Below are positions 42,638-51,265 of a stretch of DNA of 64,000 nt, one piece after another. Made by a program: the position numbers and the translations under genes. The stretch lies in the NCBI RefSeq assembly GCF_014174395.1, contig NZ_JABEQD010000011.1:62001-126000 (forward strand). Reading direction: 5' to 3'. The number at the start of each line of letters is the position of its first letter. Within the stretch, counting starts at the first letter, position 1. Below the pieces are notes generated by a model. The model was given only the letters and a program-made list of their open reading frames with translations. It had not been told where the DNA came from and searched no databases. Origin of the DNA: Gluconacetobacter aggeris (GTDB taxonomy: Bacteria > Pseudomonadota > Alphaproteobacteria > Acetobacterales > Acetobacteraceae).

Positions 42638-43896
42638 GCCGCCCGATCATGATGCGCCTCGGGCGCCGGGCCGCCGGCATGGCCGTTCTGGCCGGGATGG
42701 TGCTGACCTGCGTTGCCGCGCGGGCACAGGATGCCGATCTGGCGCGGCGCGGCGCCTATCTGGAACAGGCGGCGGATTGCGAGGTCTGCCACACGAAGCC
42801 GGGTGGCATCCCCTTCGCCGGGGGGCGCGCGTTCGATCTGCCGGGGATCGGCACCATCTACGCGCCCAATATCACCCCGGATCATGAAACCGGGATCGGG
42901 CGCTATACCGATGCGCAGTTCGATGCGGCCGTTCGTCGCGGCGTGGCGCCCGGATGGCGGCATCTCTATCCCGTCATGCCCTATGCGTCCTATGCCAGGA
43001 TGACGGAGGGGGATGTTCGCGCCATTCGCGCCTATCTGATGACCCTGCGGCCGGTCCATGCGCCGGCACCGGCCAATCAGGTGCGCTTTCCCTATAATAT
43101 CCGGCTCGCGATGATCGGATGGAACCTGCTTTATCGCCCGTCGGGGCCTCTGGCGGACGATCCGGGGCGTTCGGCGGCGTGGAACCGGGGGCGCTATCTG
43201 GTCGATGCCGCGGGCCATTGCGGCGAATGCCATTCGCCCCGCAACATGCTCCAGGCGCTGTCGGTGACGAAATCCTATGCCGGGGCGCCGATCGATGGCT
43301 GGCTGGCCTATAATATCTCGTCGGATGTCGATAGCGGCATTGGCGCGTGGAGCGACCCGCAACTGGCGGCCTACCTCTCCACCGGGCATGCCGACGGGCG
43401 TGGTACGGCCGTAGGGCCGATGGCGGAGGTGGTCAGCCACAGTCTGCGTTATCTGACGCGGGAGGATATCGCGGCGATGGTGACCTATCTGCGCAGCCTG
43501 CCCGCGCGGCGCTCGGACGAAACCGTTGGTGTCGTGTCACCGGAGACCCTTGCCCAGGCGGGCCCGAATCACAGCAATGGCGGGCGGCTGTTCGCCGGTG
43601 CGTGCGCCGGATGCCATCTGACGGATGGGTATGGGCGGCAGGTCGATTTTGCGGCCTTGTGGGGCGCGCGCAGCCTGGGTGAGATCGACGGGCGGAATCT
43701 GGTCCGGACCATGGTGGAGGGCGTGACGCTGCAAAGCGCGCATGGGGCGATGATCATGCCGGCGTTCGGGCCCGAATATCGCAACCAGGATCTGGCCGAC
43801 ATTGCGAACTATGCCATCGGTCATTTCGGGAACCGGGTCGGCCATGTGACGGCCAAGGACGTCGCCGCCACCCGGGCAAGCGTCCCGCCATCCTGA
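42634..43896 (+). CDS. Tri-haem cytochrome c subunit of the molybdenum dehydrogenase
   Basis: 420 residues from the ATG in the ATGA overlap; the longer open frame upstream is a shadow of the large subunit. A signal peptide (GRRAAGMAVLAGMVLTCVAARA) is followed by three CxxCH haem sites, CEVCH, CGECH and CAGCH, in three c-type domains. This is the membrane-facing electron-transfer subunit type of acetic-acid-bacterial alcohol and aldehyde dehydrogenases. Together the three genes encode one complex. Confidence 0.93.
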   Translation: MSRPIMMRLGRRAAGMAVLAGMVLTCVAARAQDADLARRGAYLEQAADCEVCHTKPGGIPFAGGRAFDLPGIGTIYAPNITPDHETGIGRYTDAQFDAAVRRGVAPGWRHLYPVMPYASYARMTEGDVRAIRAYLMTLRPVHAPAPANQVRFPYNIRLAMIGWNLLYRPSGPLADDPGRSAAWNRGRYLVDAAGHCGECHSPRNMLQALSVTKSYAGAPIDGWLAYNISSDVDSGIGAWSDPQLAAYLSTGHADGRGTAVGPMAEVVSHSLRYLTREDIAAMVTYLRSLPARRSDETVGVVSPETLAQAGPNHSNGGRLFAGACAGCHLTDGYGRQVDFAALWGARSLGEIDGRNLVRTMVEGVTLQSAHGAMIMPAFGPEYRNQDLADIANYAIGHFGNRVGHVTAKDVAATRASVPPS

Positions 43897-43980
43897 GCGG
43901 GACGAACTCACGACGACGGCTCAGGGCCTGCTCTGTGCGGGCCTGCCGGATCGTCTATAGAAGGTGGAAAGACCGACCGA

Positions 43981-44055
43981 TGGTAGCGGCGGACGGATTT
44001 GAACCGCCGACCAAGGGATTATGATTCCCCTGCTCTACCGCTGAGCTACGCCGCC
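43981..44055 (-). tRNA. tRNA with anticodon CAT, probably elongator tRNA-Met
   Basis: Read on the minus strand: acceptor GGCGGCG pairs with CGCCGCT (G1-U72), A73 and an encoded CCA, 75 nt in all. The anticodon loop is ATCATAA, and the T-arm holds GGTTCAAATCC. G1-U72 with A73 is typical of alphaproteobacterial elongator tRNA-Met. The variable-region TTGGTC also resembles tRNA-Ile2, whose CAT is modified to lysidine, so identity is not fully certain. Confidence 0.9.
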
Positions 44056-44073
44056 ATCGTGTCGGTGACGTGG

Positions 44074-44102
44074 GAAATATCCCCCCGTCCGGGTAAAGTC
44101 AA
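44074..44102 (-). promoter_or_regulatory. Candidate promoter of the CAT tRNA
   Basis: On the minus strand TTGACT (44102-44097) and TATTTC (44079-44074) are 17 nt apart, placing a start about 10 nt before the tRNA. The -10 is weak. Confidence 0.45.
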
Positions 44103-44229
44103 CCCACGGATCGTGTTTGAAGTGAAGGCTCCCATCATGGTTAAAGAAGCGCCTCGTCCCCATTGATATGACGCCATTCATGCCGTCGGCATTCCGCATT
44201 GCCCCTACGGAAAGAGTGAACCCGGATTC

Positions 44230-45399
44230 GTGAAAAGCACCTTCATCGACCTCCTGACCCAGATTCGCGAGTCCTTCGACTGGCTTCCCGCCACCGTGGC
44301 CTCGGTGCTGATGCTGTGCGCGGCGGTGCTGATGGCCGAGATCTGCAGCCGGATCATGACCAAGCTGGTGCTGCGCATTCCGGGGCAGAAGAGGGGCGCG
44401 TTCGTCCGGTCGTTCACGACGGCGATGCAGCGCCCGGCGCGGGTGATGCTGGCGATTATCTTCGTTGGGACCGCGCTGCCGGCTTCGGGTTTTTCCTATC
44501 GTACGATGCAATGGACCGGCCATGGGCTGCTGGTGCTGTTCGTGCTGATGGTGGGCTATGCCGCGATCGTGGCCATGCGCATCCTGTCCGATGCCTATCT
44601 GGCGCGGATCACCGGCAAGGACGACCGCGACGATATCCTGCTGCGCACGCACATGACCCAGGTCCGCGTGCTGCGGCGCATGGCGGATATCCTGGTGGGG
44701 CTGCTGACGATCGGATCGGCGCTGATGACGTTCGAATCGGTGCGGGAATATGGGTTGAGCCTGTTTGCGTCGGCGGGCGCGGCCTCCGTGGTGGTCGGCC
44801 TGGCGGCCCGTCCGCTGCTGACCAACCTGATCGCGGGCATGCAGATCGCCATGACGCAGCCGATTCGCATGGAAGATCTGATCATCATCAATGGCGACTG
44901 GGCGTGGGTGGAGGAAATCACCGCCACCTATGTCGTGCTGCGGGTCTGGGACTGGCGGCGGCATATCGTGCCGATTTCCTGGTTCCTGGAAAATCCGTTC
45001 CAGAACTGGACCCATAATTCGGCGGCATTGATCGGGGTGGTGTTCCTGTATGTCGATTTCCATGCGCCCATGGACCGTATCCGCGTGCGCCTGCGTGAGA
45101 TCGTGCATGCCAGCCCGCTGTGGGACGGCAAGGTGTTCGATGTTCAGGTGGCCGATTGCAGCGCCCAGGTCATGACCGTGCGGATCATCGCCAGCGCGCG
45201 CTCGGCGATGGTGAGCTGGGATCTGCGGTGCGAGATCCGGGAAAAGATCATCGTCTTTCTGCGGGACGAGTGCCCCGAGGCCCTGCCGCGCGAGCGGCTG
45301 GCCCATGTCTCGTCCCTGGCGGGGCAGGAGGCCCTGATGGTGGCGCCCCTGATCGATCGGCCCCCGCCGGGAGCCTATACCGGCCCCTCCGGCCCGTAA
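44230..45399 (+). CDS. MscS-family mechanosensitive channel
   Basis: 389 residues with a GTG start. Four or five helices precede the pore-lining TM3 (LFASAGAASVVVGLAARPLL, then TNLIAGMQIAMTQPIRMEDL), followed by the beta domain (ITATYVVLRVWDWRRHIVPISWF) and an alpha/beta C-terminal vestibule. It opens under membrane tension to release solutes on osmotic downshock. It is a single gene, converging on the amino-acid permease with only 27 nt between stops. Confidence 0.9.
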   Translation: MKSTFIDLLTQIRESFDWLPATVASVLMLCAAVLMAEICSRIMTKLVLRIPGQKRGAFVRSFTTAMQRPARVMLAIIFVGTALPASGFSYRTMQWTGHGLLVLFVLMVGYAAIVAMRILSDAYLARITGKDDRDDILLRTHMTQVRVLRRMADILVGLLTIGSALMTFESVREYGLSLFASAGAASVVVGLAARPLLTNLIAGMQIAMTQPIRMEDLIIINGDWAWVEEITATYVVLRVWDWRRHIVPISWFLENPFQNWTHNSAALIGVVFLYVDFHAPMDRIRVRLREIVHASPLWDGKVFDVQVADCSAQVMTVRIIASARSAMVSWDLRCEIREKIIVFLRDECPEALPRERLAHVSSLAGQEALMVAPLIDRPPPGAYTGPSGP

Positions 45400-45426
45400 G
45401 CGCCAATCCATGCGCTATTCAGGCTT

Positions 45427-46965
45427 TTAAACGATTGCCGTGCTGTCTTCCCGGCCCAGGCGCGAGTGGGAGTGGCCGTAGAGCGTGTAGCTGAGGATGC
45501 CCAGTATCACATAGGTGCCCAGCAGGATCATCGGCAGCGGGTTGCCGTTGAACAATGCGCGGACCATGTCCACGAATAGCGGGCCGGCCATGATCAGGCA
45601 GAACAGGATGCCCAGCGCCGGCGCCACGCCGATCCACACGCCGCCGACCCGGATGCCCCCGAGCGGCACGCTGAAGGGGCGCGGAAGATCGGGCCGTGCG
45701 TTGCGCTGCCAGATGACCGTGAAGCAGACGATGCCGAAGGCGGCGGCGGTGCCCAGGCTGACCAGGTCGCTGATGATGTCGATCGGCAGGGTTGCCGTGG
45801 CGATCGCCACGATCGCGCCCAGCACCATGGTCCCGACCCACGGCGTGCGGAAGTTCGGATGCAGGCGGCAGAAGATCGGCGGCAGCAGCCCGTCGCGGGC
45901 GATGGTGAAGAAGACGCGGGTCTGGCCATAGAGCAGGCCCAGGATCACCGAGCAGAGGCCGACCACGGCGCCGACCTTGATCATCAGTGCCAGCCAGGGC
46001 TGGCCGATCGCGTCGACGGCGATGGCCAGCGGGTCGGCCACGCCCAGCTGGCGGAAGGGAACGACCCCGATCAGCACCGTTGCGACGCACATATAGACCA
46101 GCGTGCAGAACACCAGCGAACCGATGATGCCCAGCGGCACGTCCCGCTTCGGGTTGCGGGCTTCGGCCGAGGCGGTCGACACGGTCTCGAACCCCACATA
46201 GGCGAAGAAGATCACCGAGGCGGCGCGAAAGATGCCGGGCACCCCGAAATGAAACCCGCCTTCGCTGGGCGGAATGAAGGGCAGCAGGTTATGGGGATGG
46301 ACGTAGCGGATGCCGAAGACCAGGAAGAGCATCAGCACGCCGACCTTCACGAATACGATCAGCGTGTTGATCCGTGCCGATTCCTCGATGCCGAGAACCA
46401 GCAGCCCCGTGACCACGACCACCGACAGGGCGCCCACCAGATCGAGCCTGGGGGCCACCAGCAGGCTGGCGCCGTGGGCCGTGGGCAAGGTCTGGACCAG
46501 GGTGGTGCTCAGGAACGCGGGTACATGGACGCCCAGATCGTGGAGCAGGCTGGTGGCGTATCCGGAAAAGCCTGCCGCCACGCCGGCGCAGGACACGCCA
46601 TATTCCAGCAGCAGCAGCCAGCCGACCGCCCAGGCCGCACCCTCGCCCATCGAGACATAGGCATAGCTGTAGGCCGAACCGGAGACCGGCATCGTGGAGG
46701 CCAGTTCGCCATACGACAGCGCGGTGAACAGGCAGGCCAGGCCGGCGACGAGGAACGAGAGCAGGATGGCCGGGCCCGCGTAATTGGCGGCGGCGGTGCC
46801 CGTCATGACGTAAATTCCGGCGCCGATGGTCGACCCGATACCCAGCATCATGAGCTGGATGGGACCAAGGGTGCGCCGTAACCCGTGGTTCTGGCTCTCG
46901 GATTCGATTTGCTGGATGGTTTTGCGAAGCCGCAGGCGGCTGGTAGACGCTGGAGGGAGAGACAT
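45427..46965 (-). CDS. APC-superfamily amino-acid permease (cationic amino-acid transporter type)
   Basis: 512 residues from the ATG giving MSLPPASTS; a more upstream start at 47094 adds an atypical tail. It has about 12-14 helices. The APC signature helix 1 is MLGIGSTIGAGIYVMTG, and the CAT-like features are ALSYGELASTMPVSGSAYSYAYV and FFAYVGFETVSTASAEARNP. It probably takes up an amino acid with protons; the substrate is not predictable. It is monocistronic. Confidence 0.88.
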   Translation of the reverse strand: MSLPPASTSRLRLRKTIQQIESESQNHGLRRTLGPIQLMMLGIGSTIGAGIYVMTGTAAANYAGPAILLSFLVAGLACLFTALSYGELASTMPVSGSAYSYAYVSMGEGAAWAVGWLLLLEYGVSCAGVAAGFSGYATSLLHDLGVHVPAFLSTTLVQTLPTAHGASLLVAPRLDLVGALSVVVVTGLLVLGIEESARINTLIVFVKVGVLMLFLVFGIRYVHPHNLLPFIPPSEGGFHFGVPGIFRAASVIFFAYVGFETVSTASAEARNPKRDVPLGIIGSLVFCTLVYMCVATVLIGVVPFRQLGVADPLAIAVDAIGQPWLALMIKVGAVVGLCSVILGLLYGQTRVFFTIARDGLLPPIFCRLHPNFRTPWVGTMVLGAIVAIATATLPIDIISDLVSLGTAAAFGIVCFTVIWQRNARPDLPRPFSVPLGGIRVGGVWIGVAPALGILFCLIMAGPLFVDMVRALFNGNPLPMILLGTYVILGILSYTLYGHSHSRLGREDSTAIV

Positions 46966-47077
46966 AAAATTCACAATATCAGATCGGGGAAAGCCTGTAT
47001 CGTTGCAAAAGCTGTTTCCGCGCAAGATGGCAGGCAACACGCGCAGGATCGTCGCCGGCGCGCGTGGCCAGGCCCGC

Positions 47078-47863
47078 TTAGTGGCGATGGTCACCCAGGA
47101 TCGTGGCCACGCTCGGCTCGATGATCCGTGCGATCTCCTGCTGTGCAGCCGCCGTCGGGTGGAGCGGCGGGTCGGGCGGGGTCAGGTGCGGGTCCAGGAA
47201 GCGTGACGGGTCGGGCGCGCCGTTTGCTTCCACGGCCGCTCCGGCATCCTGCAGGTGCAGCCACGGACGGCCCCGGCGGATATCCGCCGCCAGCATGCTG
47301 TTCAACTGCCGGGTGTTCGCGCTGACCCAGGCCGAGCGGATCGAAGGCAGGACCTCCAGCAGCAGGACCTGCGTGGTCGGGAAGCGGGCATGGATTGCAT
47401 CGGCGATGCGGGTGATGCCGGGATAGGTATGGGCCGCGTCGGTATGGACATGGCCGAAATTATTGGCACCGATCATGACCACGAACAGGCGCGGACGGGT
47501 GCGGAAATCCAGCTCGCCATGGGCCAGCCGCCACAGGACATGGCAGGTGCTGTCGCCCTTGAAACCCAGATTGATGGCGTGCCGGTCGCCGTAATAATGC
47601 TGCCAGACCGGTGCGAAATCGCGCCAGGGTTCCGGCCCGTTGCGCTCCCAGTTCTGGGTGATGGAATCCCCCAGCCATACCAGATCGTAACGGCCGCTGG
47701 CGATTGCCGCCTGCTTTTCCGCGAAGCGCTGGTGCCACCACGGCGTATCCATGCGCGAGACCTGTTCGACGGCCAGATTGGCGGTTGCGGCCGGTGCGGC
47801 GGCGGGTGCGGCGAGGGCGAGCAGGGCGGTGATCGCCAGAAGGGGGCGAAGAGAGCGTGTCAT
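47078..47863 (-). CDS. Exported SGNH/GDSL hydrolase (PAF-acetylhydrolase-like)
   Basis: 261 residues from the ATG giving a clear signal peptide (MTRSLRPLLAITALLAL, cleaved after APAA). SGNH blocks: I VWLGDSITQNWE, II INLGFKGDST, III VVMIGANNFGH. The last block reads DPPLHPTAAAQQEIA, so Asp and His are spaced D-x3-H instead of the usual DxxH. Lipid or carbohydrate esterase activity in the periplasm is likely but the substrate is unknown. It follows uppP on the same strand after a hairpin. Confidence 0.8.
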   Translation of the reverse strand: MTRSLRPLLAITALLALAAPAAAPAATANLAVEQVSRMDTPWWHQRFAEKQAAIASGRYDLVWLGDSITQNWERNGPEPWRDFAPVWQHYYGDRHAINLGFKGDSTCHVLWRLAHGELDFRTRPRLFVVMIGANNFGHVHTDAAHTYPGITRIADAIHARFPTTQVLLLEVLPSIRSAWVSANTRQLNSMLAADIRRGRPWLHLQDAGAAVEANGAPDPSRFLDPHLTPPDPPLHPTAAAQQEIARIIEPSVATILGDHRH

Positions 47864-47880
47864 GATATCCGGAATGCTAT

Positions 47881-47900
47881 GAGGCCGTGCAAACGGCCTC
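47881..47900. terminator. Hairpin between uppP and the GDSL hydrolase
   Basis: GAGGCCGT and ACGGCCTC form a perfect 8-bp stem with a 4-nt loop, directly after the uppP stop (minus strand). No T run follows, so it may separate message levels of the two genes without fully ending transcription. Confidence 0.5.
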
Positions 47901-48758
47901 TTAATGGCCGAGGACGAAATAGGCGACGGCACCGGCAATGATGCAGTAATAGCCGAACGGGCGCAGCGCCCACTGCTCGTGCTGGCGGAAATAGCGCATC
48001 AGGAAGGCGGTGCTGGCCAGGGCGGTTACGGCTGCCACCACCGCGGCCACCGTGGCCAACTGCATCTGTCCGGGCGCGAGGGTGACGTGGCGCATGTGCG
48101 CGGCCTCGCGCACCGCGGCGCCGATGATGACCGGCTGGGCCATCAGGAATGAGAAATGCGCCGCGCCTTCATGGTTGAGCCTGCGGAACAGGCCGCCGAC
48201 CATGGTGGCCCCCGAGCGGGAGATGCCGGGGAAGAAGGCGAGGCACTGCCACAGGCCGATGATCAGGGCGTCGGCATAGGTGAGCGAGGCGATGGGGCGC
48301 CCGAGCTGGACGGCTTGGCTGCCGCGCAGCCGATCCGCGATCAGCAGCAGGAAGCCGTTGAGGACGAGGAAGATGGCGGCATAGCGGGCGCTGCCGAACA
48401 ATGCGCGCAGCCAATGTTCCAGCAGCCCGCCGATGATGACGGCGGGAATGGTCGCCACGACCAGAAGGGCGAGGATGTGGATGCTCTCGGCCTGTCGCTG
48501 GCTGCCGTAGCGGCCGGTGATGCCCTGGAAGATGGCCATCCAGTCGCTACGGAAGAAATACAGCAGCGCGACGGCCGTCCCCAGATGCAGCATGACCAGG
48601 AAGGGGAGGAAGATTTCCCCCTGCGGGTCGAACACCCAGCCGAGCAGGGCGGGGACAATGACGGCGTGGCCCAGGCTGCTGACCGGAAAGAGTTCGGTCG
48701 CCCCCTGGAGGATCGCGATCATGATGGCTTGGAAAACTGTCATTGTCCGGCTGTCCAT
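47901..48758 (-). CDS. uppP: Undecaprenyl-diphosphatase UppP (BacA)
   Basis: 285 residues, all helical membrane protein. BacA motif 1 reads QGATELFPVSSLGHAVI and motif 2 PGISRSGATM. It removes one phosphate from undecaprenyl pyrophosphate so the carrier can be reused in peptidoglycan and polysaccharide synthesis. A start five codons later (MTVFQAIM) is also possible. It is divergent from the MCE gene, with ~100 nt between. Confidence 0.94.
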   Translation of the reverse strand: MDSRTMTVFQAIMIAILQGATELFPVSSLGHAVIVPALLGWVFDPQGEIFLPFLVMLHLGTAVALLYFFRSDWMAIFQGITGRYGSQRQAESIHILALLVVATIPAVIIGGLLEHWLRALFGSARYAAIFLVLNGFLLLIADRLRGSQAVQLGRPIASLTYADALIIGLWQCLAFFPGISRSGATMVGGLFRRLNHEGAAHFSFLMAQPVIIGAAVREAAHMRHVTLAPGQMQLATVAAVVAAVTALASTAFLMRYFRQHEQWALRPFGYYCIIAGAVAYFVLGH

Positions 48759-48861
48759 GGCGATTTAAACTGGCGTGGTGCCCATTTTTCATCAGTTCGG
48801 CAAGCACTTGCCGGACAGTGTGGCGAATTGTGGGCCGACGGGAAGAGGAGAGGGGCATTTG

Positions 48862-49326
48862 GTGCGGGAAAAAGGAAGCGCGATCGTCTTCAGCAGCCTG
48901 GTCCTGCTGGTGGCGGTGGTATTCTACGTCTACGCCCGGGCCTCGCAGACCGACCTGAGCCATGAACGCTATCCGCTGACGGCGCGGTTCATTTCGGCCA
49001 ATGGGCTGCATGTGGGGGCGGATGTCCAGTTGGCCGGCGTGCCCGTGGGACGTGTGACCGACATCGTCCTGGACCCCGTGATGGCGGTGGCGAATGTGCG
49101 CTTTACGGTGGATCGGGCGCTGTCCCTGCCGGCCGACAGCGGGGTGATGATCGGCAGCGCGACCATGACCAGCGACGATTCGCTGATGATCCAGCCCGGC
49201 ATGGCGAAGGACCGGCTGGCTCCGGGGGCGGTGATTACCAACGCGCAGGAAGCTGTCAGCCTGGAGCAGCAGGTCAGTAATTACATCTTCGGGAATGGCG
49301 GCCTGTCCTCCGATTCGACGCCGTAG
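48862..49326 (+). CDS. MlaD-family (MCE-domain) protein, solitary
   Basis: 154 residues from GTG at 48862, chosen because AGGAGAGGGG lies just upstream; longer frames add a non-membrane tail. One N-terminal helix (SAIVFSSLVLLVAVVFYVYA) is followed by a single MCE domain (YPLTARFISANGLHVGADVQ, then LAGVPVGRVTDIVLD). MlaD is the periplasmic lipid-binding ring of the Mla phospholipid transporter. The usual mlaE and mlaF partners are not adjacent, so they are elsewhere or this copy acts apart. Confidence 0.85.
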   Translation: MREKGSAIVFSSLVLLVAVVFYVYARASQTDLSHERYPLTARFISANGLHVGADVQLAGVPVGRVTDIVLDPVMAVANVRFTVDRALSLPADSGVMIGSATMTSDDSLMIQPGMAKDRLAPGAVITNAQEAVSLEQQVSNYIFGNGGLSSDSTP

Positions 49327-49367
49327 CGCCTGCCGGATTGCCCGGTGCGGCGCTGCTGAACCGGCTC

Positions 49368-50465
49368 TCAGTCATTAAGCGGATAGGAGGCCAGGAGTTT
49401 CTTCTGGCGACGCCAGTAACGCAGCATCGTGAAGGCCCCGGCTGACCGCCAGCCGGCCTTCTTCTTCTTTGCGCCGATGCGAAACGTTTCGCGGTAATGC
49501 ATGAACTGCGCGGCATAGGCCTCGCGCAATGTGGTGCGCGAATCCCAGATATGGGTCGCCTCGGACCCCACGCCGTTGATTTCGATGATCTCGAACCCAC
49601 GACCGAGTCGGAGTGCGGCTACCGATTCGAATTTCAGGTCGATTCGCCCGAAATGGAAATCCGGTATGTCGTGCATGATCCGGTCGATCTGTTCCGTCAG
49701 GGCCGGGGTGACGTCGTCGGCGCCGTTGCGGAAGATCGACCCCTTGCAATGATTGCCGGCGAAGACCAGGCGCATCGTCTCGCCCGCCGGCAGGATGTCA
49801 TGCACCCGCGTACCGAGCCGGGGCAGGTAGAGATGCGGGACCAGGTGGGTGCGGGCATCGGCGTCGATCAACTGGCGGACGGTCGAGCGGCCATCCCCGA
49901 CCAGAACCGGTGCTTCCTTGTAGGTCACCGAGGTGATCCGGCCCCGCTCTTCGTCCGGATGGCGGATGTAGAAGATCCCGGCCTCGTGCTCGTAGGGGAT
50001 CAGGCGCTGCATCACCAGCCGGATTCCGGCGGGGAACAGGGCCAGGGCCGTGGCCAGTTCTTGGGGAGTCGTGACCAGCTTCACGCCCGTGCCGTTGCAT
50101 CCGATATCCGGCTTCAGGACCACCGGCAGCGTCAGCCCGGCCCGTGTCAGGGCCGCGGTCGCCGCGGCCTCGTCGTCGGTCGAGCCGGTGGTGACGGTGG
50201 TGTAGGGCGCGATCCACTGGCGCGCGACGTCGCCGGCCATGTCCAGGATGTCGGTCTTGCTTTCGCCGCACAGCCCGCCGGTTTCGATCCGTGGATTGGC
50301 GGCGGTGGGCAGGCTGAGGTCGCCATGCCGCAGCCCCATCAGGATCCAGTAGAGGACGATGGGGGTGTAGAAGGCCCAGCCCGGCCAGAATTCGAACATC
50401 GACAGCGGGGAGGGCGGCCGGGAGGCGCCGGCCCGGGGCGCGGCGGCGGTGGGGGCATGGGTCAT
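49368..50465 (-). CDS. Membrane-anchored ATP-grasp ligase of unknown substrate
   Basis: 365 residues from the ATG in the ATGA overlap with the dedA gene. One membrane helix near residues 26-45 (FWPGWAFYTPIVLYWILMGL) leads into a cytosolic ATP-grasp domain. The phosphate loop is VVLKPDIGCNGTGVKLV, with KEAPVLVGDGRSTV further on and the metal-binding FGRIDLKFES...FEIIEINGVGSE. ATP-grasp enzymes join a carboxylate to an amine, thiol or similar group; D-Ala-D-Ala ligase is the best-known relative. Substrate is unknown. Coupling to a DedA membrane protein suggests a lipid or envelope precursor. Confidence 0.75.
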   Translation of the reverse strand: MTHAPTAAAPRAGASRPPSPLSMFEFWPGWAFYTPIVLYWILMGLRHGDLSLPTAANPRIETGGLCGESKTDILDMAGDVARQWIAPYTTVTTGSTDDEAAATAALTRAGLTLPVVLKPDIGCNGTGVKLVTTPQELATALALFPAGIRLVMQRLIPYEHEAGIFYIRHPDEERGRITSVTYKEAPVLVGDGRSTVRQLIDADARTHLVPHLYLPRLGTRVHDILPAGETMRLVFAGNHCKGSIFRNGADDVTPALTEQIDRIMHDIPDFHFGRIDLKFESVAALRLGRGFEIIEINGVGSEATHIWDSRTTLREAYAAQFMHYRETFRIGAKKKKAGWRSAGAFTMLRYWRRQKKLLASYPLND

Positions 50466-51037
50466 CGGGACGGACTCCGCACATTGGCCACGATCCGGCC
50501 GACGAGAAGGATGGTCAGGGCGAATCCTCCCATTCCGGCCCATTTCCATGCACCCAGATGCGTGATCAGGAAATGGCCGACCTGTAGCGACACCGCGAAG
50601 AGCAGTGTTGTCCAGATCAGGGTTGCCAGGATGGCCGCAAGGGCGAAGCGACGCACCGATGCGCCGAAGAACCCGCACGCCGTATAGAGCGGCAGTCGGG
50701 CGCCAGGGATGAAGCGGCTGATGAACACGATGCGGAACACGTTCCGGCCGAACCAGTTTCCGCCATTCTCATCCTGGGGGACCTTGACCCACCGCCGGGC
50801 CGCCGGCCACAGGGCCGCAAGCCTGCCCAAGCCGTACAGGCCCAGGTCGCCGGCCACGATCCCGACATAAAGCGCGAGTAAGGCAACGGGCAGCGCGACC
50901 TGGCCGGTCTGGACCTCCATGGCGGTCAGGATGGTCGCGGCGTCTTCGAGGATGAACGTGCCGATGATGATGACCAGCGCCTGGATTGCGGGCGCGGCAC
51001 CGGCTTTGGCGAACAGGGCGGAGAGTGAGGGAAACAT
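50462..51037 (-). CDS. DedA-family (VTT-domain) membrane protein
   Basis: 191 residues from the ATG giving MFPSLSALFAKAG; the much longer upstream open frame is antisense to mltB. DedA traits: FILEDAATILTAM early, the re-entrant GDLGLYGLGRLA, and the conserved FISRFIPGARLPLYTACGFFG. Relatives flip undecaprenyl phosphate or scramble phospholipids and support proton-motive-force homeostasis. It overlaps the ATP-grasp gene by ATGA, so the two are made together. Confidence 0.88.
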   Translation of the reverse strand: MFPSLSALFAKAGAAPAIQALVIIIGTFILEDAATILTAMEVQTGQVALPVALLALYVGIVAGDLGLYGLGRLAALWPAARRWVKVPQDENGGNWFGRNVFRIVFISRFIPGARLPLYTACGFFGASVRRFALAAILATLIWTTLLFAVSLQVGHFLITHLGAWKWAGMGGFALTILLVGRIVANVRSPSR

Positions 51038-51265
51038 GACCGTGGCGCCGCCGTTCAATCCCGGAACGGCAGAAAGAAGCGGGTCGGAATCCTCACGTCG
51101 TGAACCTCTTGCCCATGGAATCCGTTCCGCGCGGCCGCCGGACGGGCCAGCCGGGGCGGCGCCCGGATTGGGGACCTTGTGGCATGCTTCGCCACCACCG
51201 CCAAATCGCCTGCCGCCAGCGGCGAGGATTGAAAGCCCCCGGCGGATTGTGGCACAGCTTTCCTC

